Source: Micromonospora_I sp040659735 (GTDB taxonomy: Bacteria > Actinomycetota > Actinomycetes > Mycobacteriales > Micromonosporaceae). Taken from it: 64,000 nt of DNA. Numbering within the stretch: position 1 is the stretch's first letter; every line of letters starts with the position of its first letter. The notes under the pieces were generated by a model that was not told where the DNA came from, did not search any database, and worked only from the letters and a program-made list of their open reading frames with translations. The DNA is taken from positions 1 through 64,000 of the forward strand of contig NZ_JBFANZ010000028.1 of NCBI RefSeq assembly GCF_040659735.1. The letters are read 5' to 3'. The position numbers and the translations under genes were made by a program. Positions 1-7,339 of the stretch are shown here, piece by piece.

Positions 1-105
1 CAACAGGTGGGGGCCATGACGGCGATGAATCAGGAGCCGTCGGAAAGCTCCGGCAGCCCGGCGACGAGAGCGGCCAATCCGTCCACGTCGCCCCGCGATC
101 CGGGC

Positions 106-1425
106 TCAGCCGACGGCCGCGCCCGCGGCCTTCACCAGCGCCACGGTCTGCTCGATGGTCTGCGCCCGATCGGACGCGAATGCCGCGTCAAGGATGACGA
201 GCGGGTCCTGCGGATAGACCAGTGCGGAGATGTGCAGGTGCCCGCCGGGGACGTCAGTCGCGCCGAGCGCGAGCCGCAACCGGTTCGAGCGGTACATGCT
301 CTCGTTGGACAGGTAGTTGCCGCCGCCACCGGAGTGGGCCTGGGCATCGGGCGACGGCCCGTTGTCGTGGCAGAACAGCTTCGTCGGGTCGGGCCGGGTG
401 TTGCCGGTCCACTCGCAGAGGCGCGGATTGAGGCGCACGGGCCACGGGGTCGTGCCGGCGGCGACCATCTGCTGGTGGGGCAGGGTGGTCTCGATGAACT
501 CGGGGTTCGGGTCGAGCTGCGGCCAGGTCGTCGCCGAGGGGACGAGCTCCGCGGTGCCCTCGTTGTTGTTGTCCGGGTTGCCGCCGCGCCAGGCGCCGCC
601 CCACTGCTCGATGTTCATCGTGCCCCGCAGGCCCTGGCTGATCGTCATGATCAGGTCGGCGCGCTCCTTCGCCGAGGCGGTCAGGTGCGGCCCGAAGGCG
701 TCCTCGACGTGGCCGGCGTTGAAGGCGCTCCAGGTGACCGGCAGCATCACGGCCTGGATCTGGACCATTCGGTCGCCGACCGCGTATGCCTGACCGTCGA
801 GCTGCAGAGCCGAGGCGCCGGACGGGTTCGAGCGGCGGATCTCGTTGTTGAGCTGGTACGGGTCGAACCCGCTGACGAGCACGCGGGTGGCCTTCCTGTC
901 GCGCGGGAAGTCGGTCGACGAGATCCCCCGTGCGGCGTACTCGAACGTCTTCAGCAGTGCCGCCCGCCGCACGTCGGAGAGCGGGAACGCGGGTCGCCAC
1001 TGGCGCAGGTCGCGGGTGCCCATCAGTCGCGTCCAGTACAGGGGACGGTCGTCGTAGCGCTCGATGCTCCCCATCCAGCGCTTGCCCTGCGCCCGCTCGA
1101 CCGCCGTTCTCCACAGCTCGGCCCCGCGGCGCCGCAGCAGCTGCTCCGCCGCCCCGGCGGACCGGGCACCGCACAGCTCGGCGCTGAGCTGTTCGACGAA
1201 CCCGGTGAAGCCCCCGAGCGTGACCAGCGTGTACGGCACGCGTGTGCCACCGGGCAGCGCCGGGGTCTCGATGCGGCTCTCCTCGTACGTGATCGGCGCG
1301 CTGCGGTCGTAGCACTGAGCCGCAGCGGCGGGGCGCGCGAGGGCGGGGGTGGGCGTCCCCGCCAGCGCGAGGCCGACGGCGGCGGCGGTGACCAGCCGGG
1401 CGGGCGTGAGTATGCGTGCGGTCAT
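106..1425 (-). CDS. Secreted peptidase-C15-like (pyroglutamyl-peptidase-like) protein, catalytic Cys replaced by Ser
   Basis: This 439 aa protein starts at the ATG preceded by GAAGAAGGG; longer in-frame starts lack a leader and a ribosome site. Residues 1-30 are a signal peptide ending in an Ala-rich cleavage region, so the protein should be exported. The C-terminal half matches the pyroglutamyl peptidase I fold: VLVSGFDPY (182-190) with a following SNPS, a Glu at 273 in NIEQWGGAW, and GGHLHIS (394-400) supplying the His at 398. In peptidase C15 the nucleophile lies in a CNHLFY-type motif; here the equivalent is SNESMY, placing Ser373 where Cys is expected. The N-terminal 170 residues have no recognised domain, and the whole is about twice the length of classical Pcp. 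It may be a Ser variant or a non-catalytic relative; the substrate is unknown. Confidence 0.75.
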   Translation of the reverse strand: MTARILTPARLVTAAAVGLALAGTPTPALARPAAAAQCYDRSAPITYEESRIETPALPGGTRVPYTLVTLGGFTGFVEQLSAELCGARSAGAAEQLLRRRGAELWRTAVERAQGKRWMGSIERYDDRPLYWTRLMGTRDLRQWRPAFPLSDVRRAALLKTFEYAARGISSTDFPRDRKATRVLVSGFDPYQLNNEIRRSNPSGASALQLDGQAYAVGDRMVQIQAVMLPVTWSAFNAGHVEDAFGPHLTASAKERADLIMTISQGLRGTMNIEQWGGAWRGGNPDNNNEGTAELVPSATTWPQLDPNPEFIETTLPHQQMVAAGTTPWPVRLNPRLCEWTGNTRPDPTKLFCHDNGPSPDAQAHSGGGGNYLSNESMYRSNRLRLALGATDVPGGHLHISALVYPQDPLVILDAAFASDRAQTIEQTVALVKAAGAAVG

Positions 1426-2131
1426 CGGGCCCTTCTTCGATCCGCGCGCCTCCTCCACGTGCGGAGCCGACGCTTGAGCGGGTGGTGGTGATGCGGCGCG
1501 CGGCGGTGCCACTTGCGGCCGGGGAGTGCTGCCGATGTCGTCGCCACGGTGCATCGACGGCCAAGAATAGTGGCGTTCGTGAGTTTCATCGACGGGAATG
1601 CAACACCCGAACCGGGGCCTCCTGCGAAGGAACCCTGCCGAGGAAGCCCCGGATCGTCGGTCCTCGTAGCACGGGTTCGTCTGGTCAGGCCACCGCGTAC
1701 CGGTGCTGTCCAGTGGCGCCGGGCGATGCGGCCCCACCACCGCCGCCCGCCGATGTCGAGACGGCGGTTCGGACCCGGTCGGATCCGGCCCGCCGGGCCG
1801 TCCGCGGTGCGGTGTTCGGGGCCGCGATGGCCACACCCTTGATTACGCGTCGTAACTCACGCAACGGCATTTTCCGAATGCTCTCCGCGACGGAGCGGGT
1901 AAGAAATGAGAGCATTCGCATCTGTCGTCCGCTTCTCGGGGGGACGATCGCCGCGTCTTCCACCCCACGCCGACCGGTCGCACGGGGCCCGCCCCGATTC
2001 CCGGCAAGATCGCAAAGGTTTTCTGCTGGCCAGTGGTGCTATACGGTAGGGGGGTGAGAGTTGAGCGCCATTGGTGGAACGGGAACCGCAGTCAAATTGG
2101 GCGTCGTGACGTCTTCATACGCACCGATGGC
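1426..2131. other. Long intergenic region without a supported gene
   Basis: About 700 bases upstream of the C15-like gene hold no frame with a recognisable protein. AT-richer patches near 1560-1600 and 1855-1925 could contain promoters for the leftward gene, but no clear -35/-10 pair was identified. The inverted repeat at 1875-1918 is listed separately. The right end merges into the decayed VOC gene. Confidence 0.5.
1875..1918. repeat. 11-bp perfect inverted repeat with 22-nt spacer
   Basis: CGAATGCTCTC at 1875-1885 is the exact reverse complement of GAGAGCATTCG at 1908-1918. The stem is unusually AT-containing for this genome. No T-run follows on either strand, so it may be an operator or RNA hairpin rather than a classical terminator. 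Confidence 0.6.
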
Positions 2132-2487
2132 GAGAGCTGGGAAGTAGAGGCCCAGGCCGGAGGAGTTGGCGGCCGCTCGAAGGTGCAGCAATGCCCCGGC
2201 CGCTCCTCCGCGGAGATCCTGGCCGGCGCGTGGCGGGGTGCCCGCCCGGAGTGGCGCGAGTTGGTGCCGTAGGGCAGGTCGTTCGCTACCGGCTGTAATC
2301 ACGCGCTTCCCCGCGCGGAGCGTTGCGGCCGTCCGGTCGGATGGATGGCTACCTCGCCGGGCGGCGCCTTGAAGATCAACCACCCGTCACCCGCGTCGAC
2401 GTGGGGATACTCCAGCACATCGCGGAAGAAGGCGCGATCGGCTGCCGCGGTCCGGCTGTAGATGATCACATGGGTTCCATTGATCAC
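2132..2487 (-). pseudogene. Decayed VOC-family (glyoxalase/bleomycin-resistance-like) gene
   Basis: The first 50 or so residues, from 2487 leftward, read as a normal VOC-domain start: MINGTHVIIYSRTAAADRAF, then FRDVLEYPHVDAGDGWLIF and a PPGEVAIHP segment. VOC proteins of this type run to about 120-130 residues, but this frame stops at 2299 after 62 residues with an unrelated tail. In another frame, 2132-2200 encodes a segment ending GLGLYFPA that resembles the family's C-terminal strand (usually GELGLYQPRH). The likely history is frameshift plus internal loss. The N-terminal assignment is firm; the C-terminal remnant is tentative. Confidence 0.5.
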
Positions 2488-2612
2488 CCCGCGACCGTAC
2501 TCCCGATTCCTGGCTGCCGCGCCGCCTCGCCGGTGTGTCCGGAGTCGTTGCGCGGGCCGGTCGGCACGGCACGCTCGTGCGACCCCTCGCCGTGCCGCCG
2601 TACTGTCGTCCG

Positions 2613-3275
2613 ATGACCTACCCGCCTGAGCCGTGGCACCTGCGGGGCCAGTTGTACCTGTCGGTGTGGCTCCTGCCCCGGGCGCGGCTACCCGAGCTGC
2701 CGCCCGGGTTGGCCGAGCGGGCCCGTCCGATCTTGATCGGCGGTCGCGCCGTCGTGGGGACCGCCTGGGTCCGGTACGAGTCGGGCGGGGTGCTGGACTA
2801 CCGCGAGCTGCTCTCCGCGGTGCTGGTCAGCGTCGGGGCCCGACCCGGGGTGAGCATCGTCGACATCTGGGTGGACAGCGAAGCGTCGCGGGCCGGCGGC
2901 CGGGAGCTGTGGGGGATACCGAAGGAACTGGCGGCGTTCGAGTTTCCCGACCCCTCGCAGCGGGCTTCGGCGGTCACCGTCGCGGCGACGACGACGGGTG
3001 GCGTGCCGGTGGCCGAGGCGCGGCTCTCGGCGGGCACGAGGCTGCCGGGCCGGTGGCCGTTCGGGTTCCCGGTGACGCAGACGCTCCATGGTCGCGTGCT
3101 CGGCACCCCGGTACGGGGGAGTGCCCGGCTGCGCTTCGGCGCCGCCCGCTGGCATCCCAATCCAGCGGGACCGCTGCGTTACCTCGCCGGTCAGCGGCCG
3201 TGGCTGACCCTGTCGCTGACCGACTTCCGGCTGGTGTTCGGTCGACGCCCGGGCGATCGGCACCGGGGCGCCTGA
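2613..3275 (+). CDS. Acetoacetate decarboxylase-like family protein
   Basis: The 220 aa product starts at the ATG of MTYPPEPWHL; longer in-frame starts extend into unrelated sequence. It has the acetoacetate-decarboxylase-like fold signature GGRELWGIPKELAAF (residues 96-109). Lys104 aligns with the Schiff-base lysine of clostridial Adc; the neighbouring lysine that tunes its pKa there is Glu105 here. The C-terminal part carries GRWPFGFP and a closing strand typical of the family. Many actinobacterial members are annotated only by fold, so true acetoacetate decarboxylation is not assured. It stands alone, downstream of the VOC remnant and convergent with the TetR remnant. Confidence 0.7.
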   Translation: MTYPPEPWHLRGQLYLSVWLLPRARLPELPPGLAERARPILIGGRAVVGTAWVRYESGGVLDYRELLSAVLVSVGARPGVSIVDIWVDSEASRAGGRELWGIPKELAAFEFPDPSQRASAVTVAATTTGGVPVAEARLSAGTRLPGRWPFGFPVTQTLHGRVLGTPVRGSARLRFGAARWHPNPAGPLRYLAGQRPWLTLSLTDFRLVFGRRPGDRHRGA

Positions 3276-3320
3276 AGCCGCGCGGTCACTTCCGCTGCTG
3301 CGACCGGTGGTGTGCCCCGG

Positions 3321-3512
3321 TCAGGAGCGGGACGGCAGGAGCGCGTCGACGCCGTCGAGAATGCGGCGCAGTCCGAAGTCGAATTCGGCCGCCCCGTCGA
3401 CCTCGTCACCGTCCGGCTCGAAGACGCCGGCGGCGGACGGACGCAGTTCCAGTTGGTGGCTCGAGCGCGGGCAGCCGGCCGGGCGACCCGTCCGAGTGTG
3501 CGGGCGCGCCAC
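3321..3512 (-). pseudogene. C-terminal remnant of a TetR-family regulator
   Basis: A 63-codon frame ends in AEFDFGLRRILDGVDALL, which is the last helix of TetR/AcrR C-terminal domains (commonly FEFGLxRILDGxEAL), preceded by a GVFEPDGDEVD loop. No DNA-binding helix-turn-helix precedes it; the ABC exporter gene lies immediately upstream. It therefore looks like the tail of a regulator whose N-terminal two thirds was deleted. Its position directly downstream of the exporter suggests it once controlled that gene. Confidence 0.5.
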
Positions 3513-3535
3513 GGGGCCGCTGTGACCGCGACGCG

Positions 3536-5521
3536 TCAGCCGGTGTATCCGCTCGCCTGCAGGTCGAACAGTTCCCGGTAGAGACCGCCGTGCACGATGA
3601 GTTGCCCGTGGTCGCCCTCTTCGACGAGCCGGCCGCCGCGCATGACGTAGATCCTGTCCGCGTGGCGCACGTTCGCGAGGCGGTGGGTGATGAGCACGAC
3701 GGTGCGGTCGGGTCGACGGCGCAGTTGTTGGAAGAGAGCGTGTTCGGCCCGGGCGTCGAGAGCGGCGGAGGGTTCATCGCAGATGAGCAGGCGCGCGTCG
3801 CGGTAGAGCCCGCGCGCCGCGACGAGGCGCTGCCACTGCCCGCCGGACAGGTCGTGGCCGTCCTTGAACTCGCGGTTGAGTAGCGTGTCGTAGCCGTTCG
3901 GCAGGGCGACGATCATGTCGTGCGCGGTGGCGGCCGTCGCCGCGTCCACGATGGTCGGTCCGGTGCCGTCGCTGCGCTCGTGCCGGCCGATGCTCACGTT
4001 CTGCGCGGCGGTGAACGGGAACCGCCACCAGTCCTGGGTGATCACCCCGATGTGCGCACCCATGCTCGCCGGACAGAGTTCGGTGCTGTCGATGCCGTCC
4101 CAGTGGATGCTTCCAATCGTGGGCCGGTAGAGCCCGGCGATGAGTTTGGCGAGCGTCGTCTTGCCTGATCCGTTCTCGCCGACCAGCGCGATGACTTCAC
4201 CCCGCCGTAACCGCAGGCTGACGTCGTCCACCGCCGGGGTGTCGGTGTCCGGGTAGCGCAGGGTGACGTGGTCGAGCCGGATCTCGTCGAAGCCGTTGAC
4301 CGGCAGGGTGCCGCCGGGACGGGTGTGTGCGTCGGCGCGGTCGAGAAACCGGAGGAAGTCGCGGTAGTACAGCGCGTCCTCGTACAGCGAGTTGGTGGCG
4401 TGGATCGCCGTGGCCAGCCGGGTGCGGGCGGCCTGCAGGGCGAGCATGGCGGTCGCCGCCGCGGCGAGCGGCACCGTCCCGGCGAGCAGGAGCCAGCCGA
4501 GCACGGCGTAGACCGCGAAGGTGGCGAGGCCGGTGGCCGAGCCGCCGACGACGCGGGTGACCGTCTGCGAGCCGACCAGCCGCAGTTGCGCGCTGGTCTC
4601 GGTGGTCATGATCCGCCGGTATTCGCCGAGCAGGAAGCCGCGCATCTGATAGGTGCGCACCTCGGCCGCGGTGTGGCGGTTGGCCATGAGACCGGCGAGC
4701 ATCCGCATCCGGCGCTGTCGGGTGACCCGGGCGAGCATGGCGAGATATTCGCGGCGGGCGATCCGGACCGCGGTCACCGCTGCCGGTACGGCGGCGAGCA
4801 GCAGGCACGGCATCAGAAGGGGTTGGATCACGGTCACCGCGATGGCGGTCGCCACGACCCCGACCACGCCGGTGACGAGGTTGACCGCGTCGTCGACGAT
4901 GGATGCCGCGTCGTTCATGCCCCGGTCGCGCGCGCGGTCCATCTCCTCGGCGAAGCCCGCGTCGTCGAACGCGCCCAGTTCCACCGCGGTCGTGGCCTCG
5001 AACAGCCGCAACTCCACCTGATAGTTGATCTGCGGGGCCATGCGCGCCTGCGCCCACCCGGCCGCGATCGTCAGACCGCCATGGAGCATCAGCGCGAGCG
5101 CGGCCACCGCGAGCGCGGGCGCCGCCGCGCGTACCCGCTCGGGGGTCGGGGCGGACGCGAACAGCTCGCGGAGAACGGTGCTGGTGGCGACCAGGCCGAG
5201 CGTGGTCATCACGCCGGCGGCGATGTTGAGTCCGATCGCCGCCACCGTGTCACGAGGGCTGGCCTGCCAGGCCAGGGCGATCGCCTCGCGCAGGATGGCC
5301 GGGAGGCGCCGGGCGACCGCCCAGAAGCTGGTGGTGGCGAACTCGCTGCCGTGGCGCATCCAGTCGGGATCCGCGAGCTCGGCCAGGCCGGGGGCGTGCA
5401 GGTCCGGGTCGTCACCGTCGTCGGCGGTCTGTGGTGGGGACGCCAGTCCGGCGTCCGGTCGAGCATGGCCGTGGGGCACGAGGACCTCCCGTGGCTCAGG
5501 TGCGGTTGCGTGTGGCTCCAC
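3536..5521 (-). CDS. ABC exporter, fused permease and ATP-binding protein
   Basis: This 661 aa half-transporter has an N-terminal transmembrane domain (roughly residues 90-390, with hydrophobic helices such as AAIGLNIAAGVMTTLGLVA) and a C-terminal nucleotide-binding domain. The latter shows Walker A GENGSGKTTL near 445-455, signature LSGGQWQR near 558, Walker B LLICDEPSAALD near 580 and the H-loop ITHRL. It should export a hydrophobic or peptide substrate as a homodimer; the substrate cannot be read from sequence. The GTG start overlaps a GGTAGGTG-type leader. A 7-2-7 palindrome sits about 40 bp upstream and a TetR tail lies just downstream, suggesting former drug-type regulation. Confidence 0.85.
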   Translation of the reverse strand: MEPHATAPEPREVLVPHGHARPDAGLASPPQTADDGDDPDLHAPGLAELADPDWMRHGSEFATTSFWAVARRLPAILREAIALAWQASPRDTVAAIGLNIAAGVMTTLGLVATSTVLRELFASAPTPERVRAAAPALAVAALALMLHGGLTIAAGWAQARMAPQINYQVELRLFEATTAVELGAFDDAGFAEEMDRARDRGMNDAASIVDDAVNLVTGVVGVVATAIAVTVIQPLLMPCLLLAAVPAAVTAVRIARREYLAMLARVTRQRRMRMLAGLMANRHTAAEVRTYQMRGFLLGEYRRIMTTETSAQLRLVGSQTVTRVVGGSATGLATFAVYAVLGWLLLAGTVPLAAAATAMLALQAARTRLATAIHATNSLYEDALYYRDFLRFLDRADAHTRPGGTLPVNGFDEIRLDHVTLRYPDTDTPAVDDVSLRLRRGEVIALVGENGSGKTTLAKLIAGLYRPTIGSIHWDGIDSTELCPASMGAHIGVITQDWWRFPFTAAQNVSIGRHERSDGTGPTIVDAATAATAHDMIVALPNGYDTLLNREFKDGHDLSGGQWQRLVAARGLYRDARLLICDEPSAALDARAEHALFQQLRRRPDRTVVLITHRLANVRHADRIYVMRGGRLVEEGDHGQLIVHGGLYRELFDLQASGYTG

Positions 5522-5559
5522 ACCTACCGGGAGGTCCTGACCCCTTCAATATCTGGCTG

Positions 5560-5575
5560 GTGCCATCAATGGCAC
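5560..5575. promoter_or_regulatory. 16-bp palindrome upstream of the ABC exporter, candidate operator
   Basis: GTGCCAT-CA-ATGGCAC is a perfect 7-2-7 palindrome lying 39-54 bp before the exporter start. On the minus strand it is followed by AGATATTGAA, which could serve as a -10 region. The size and position fit a TetR-type operator; the binding protein is unknown. Confidence 0.4.
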
Positions 5576-5584
5576 GACTCCGGC

Positions 5585-6772
5585 TCAGGCGCGGAACTCG
5601 GCGGCCAGTTCGTTGAGCCGCGCCGCCGTCGCGGTCAGGTCGGCCGCGGCGGTACGGGTCTGCGCGGACGCCGCGCGGGCGTCGTCCGCCGCGCCATGGG
5701 CCCCGTCGATCGCCCGGACGATCGCCGTCGTGTTCCTGCTGACGACGTCCGCTCCGGCGGCCATCGCGCCCGTCGTCGCCGACTGCTGCTCGACGGCAGC
5801 GGTGATCGTGGTCTGGTAGTCGGCGATCGATCCGATGACGTCGGCGAAGCCGGCGACCATCCGCACCGCCCGCTCGGTGTCCTCCTGGATGCTCTCGATG
5901 CGGCGGGTGATCTCCTCCGTGGCGCTCGAGGTGGCCTGCGCGAGCTCCTTCACCTCACCGGCGACGATCGCGAAGCCCTTGCCCGCCTCGCCGGCCCGTG
6001 CGGCCTCGATCGTGGCGTTCAGCGCGAGCAGGTTGGTCTGCTCGGCGATCGCCGTGATCGTCCGGATCACCTTGCCGATCTCACGGCTGGAGTCGCGCAA
6101 CCGGCCCATGTTCTCGGCCGCCTCGCCGGCATCGCCAACCGCGCCCGACGCGGCCCGGGCCGCGGCGGTCGTGTTGGCGCTGATCTCGGTGATGGCGGAG
6201 CGCATCTGCTCCGTACGGGCGGTCACGTCGTCGATGTCACCGGTCACCTGGCGGGCGGAGAGCGTGACGCTGTCCATCTGCTGCGCCGTCGCCTCGGCGG
6301 CCCGCGTCATGGTGGTGCTCGTCGCTTCGAGCGCCGCCGAGGACGCCAGCAGGTCGGCCGCCGCGGCGCGGATGCCCTCGACGGTGCTGCCGACGCGGGT
6401 CGCCATCTTGTTGAACGAGACGGCCATCGCGCCCAGCTCGTCCTTGCCGACGACCGGCATACGCTGGCTCAGGTCGCCTGCCGCGGCCTTGGTGATCACG
6501 GCCTCGCACATGCGCAGCGCCCGCACGATCGAGCGCCAGACCGAGGCCTGGAAGAGCATCCCGAGTGGGCAGAGCACCACAGGGATCCACACGGCGGCCG
6601 TCGCCAGGGATTCCAGGCGCTCGCGCGCCCCCGATCCCGCGGGCAACTGCGCGGCGGCATCGGTCGCGGCCGAGTGGGCGAGCACCGCCAGCCAGACAAC
6701 CCCGCCCACCAGGCAGAGTTGGGCCAGGACGGTACGCAGCTTCGTCGGCAACTTGTCCAGGAAAGCCATCAT
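5585..6772 (-). CDS. Methyl-accepting chemotaxis protein
   Basis: The 395 aa protein has two N-terminal membrane helices (about 15-35 and 58-80) separated by only about 20 residues outside the membrane, so there is no sizeable periplasmic ligand domain. A HAMP-like segment follows (around 85-135, with KDELGAMAVSFNKMA), then a long coiled-coil signalling domain with the conserved tip IAEQTNLLALNATIEAARAG. It should signal to a CheA/CheW complex and may sense intracellular or membrane state. It ends about 60 bp before the exporter gene in the same direction. No other chemotaxis gene is visible nearby. Confidence 0.88.
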   Translation of the reverse strand: MMAFLDKLPTKLRTVLAQLCLVGGVVWLAVLAHSAATDAAAQLPAGSGARERLESLATAAVWIPVVLCPLGMLFQASVWRSIVRALRMCEAVITKAAAGDLSQRMPVVGKDELGAMAVSFNKMATRVGSTVEGIRAAAADLLASSAALEATSTTMTRAAEATAQQMDSVTLSARQVTGDIDDVTARTEQMRSAITEISANTTAAARAASGAVGDAGEAAENMGRLRDSSREIGKVIRTITAIAEQTNLLALNATIEAARAGEAGKGFAIVAGEVKELAQATSSATEEITRRIESIQEDTERAVRMVAGFADVIGSIADYQTTITAAVEQQSATTGAMAAGADVVSRNTTAIVRAIDGAHGAADDARAASAQTRTAAADLTATAARLNELAAEFRA

Positions 6773-7339
6773 CGGGCGACACCTCCACGCATGACATCGA
6801 CAATGGCGGTGGAGAGCTGAGAGATGTCAGCCACATGTTCTACCGATTCCACGCGCCGTCCGGGCCGAAGCGCGTTGATCACTACGATGAGAAGGCGCAT
6901 CCGTGCTGGGCGATTGACGGCGGGTTCGGCCGCTGAAGACAAAACGGCGGAACCCGGGCGACGACGCGTACGGGTGGCGCTGCTACCGCTAGGCAGTGCG
7001 CTGGCATGAACGTTTGCCGGCTGGCTGGCTCCGCAACTGGCAGTGCGACCGCTCTAGTCTCGGGTCTGTGCGGGACGCCTTCGGCATGAGCTGTCTCCGC
7101 TGCGGCTCGGCGTCCAGCGTGCTGATGATTCGCGTCACCCCGCCGACCCTGCCATCCGACGGACACGGTCCGGTGGCGCGACGTCGGGTGATCCTGGCAC
7201 GGCGTCCCGACGTAATCTCCTAGTTACTGGTGTCGTACCGCATGATCGCCGGGCGGTGTGCGGGAAGCCGTTCCTCATTCTCGCGGTTGGCCGGCCGATA
7301 GAGACAGCGGGACGTCCAGGACAGCGTAGGGAGGCGCAC
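6773..7339. other. Divergent intergenic region between chemoreceptor and diguanylate cyclase
   Basis: About 570 bases separate the two divergent signalling genes. No reading frame here has recognisable coding content. It must hold promoters for both directions, but no confident -35/-10 pair or operator was identified. Confidence 0.5.

Noticed and set aside
1..105. Possible gene end at the left edge
   Set aside because: No frame in these bases has recognisable content on either strand; too short to support a call.
7..1491. Long open frame on the plus strand opposite the C15-like gene
   Set aside because: It is a high-GC shadow: the translation is Arg/Gly/Ala-rich with no motif, while the minus strand has a signal peptide and clear family residues.
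1685..1963. 92-codon minus-strand frame in the gap after the C15-like gene
   Set aside because: Low-complexity translation with Gly/Ala runs, no ribosome site, no family; left as non-coding.
4268..6820. 850-codon plus-strand frame
   Set aside because: It lies opposite the ABC exporter and chemoreceptor, both with full motifs; the plus-strand translation is Arg/Gly-rich with no domain.
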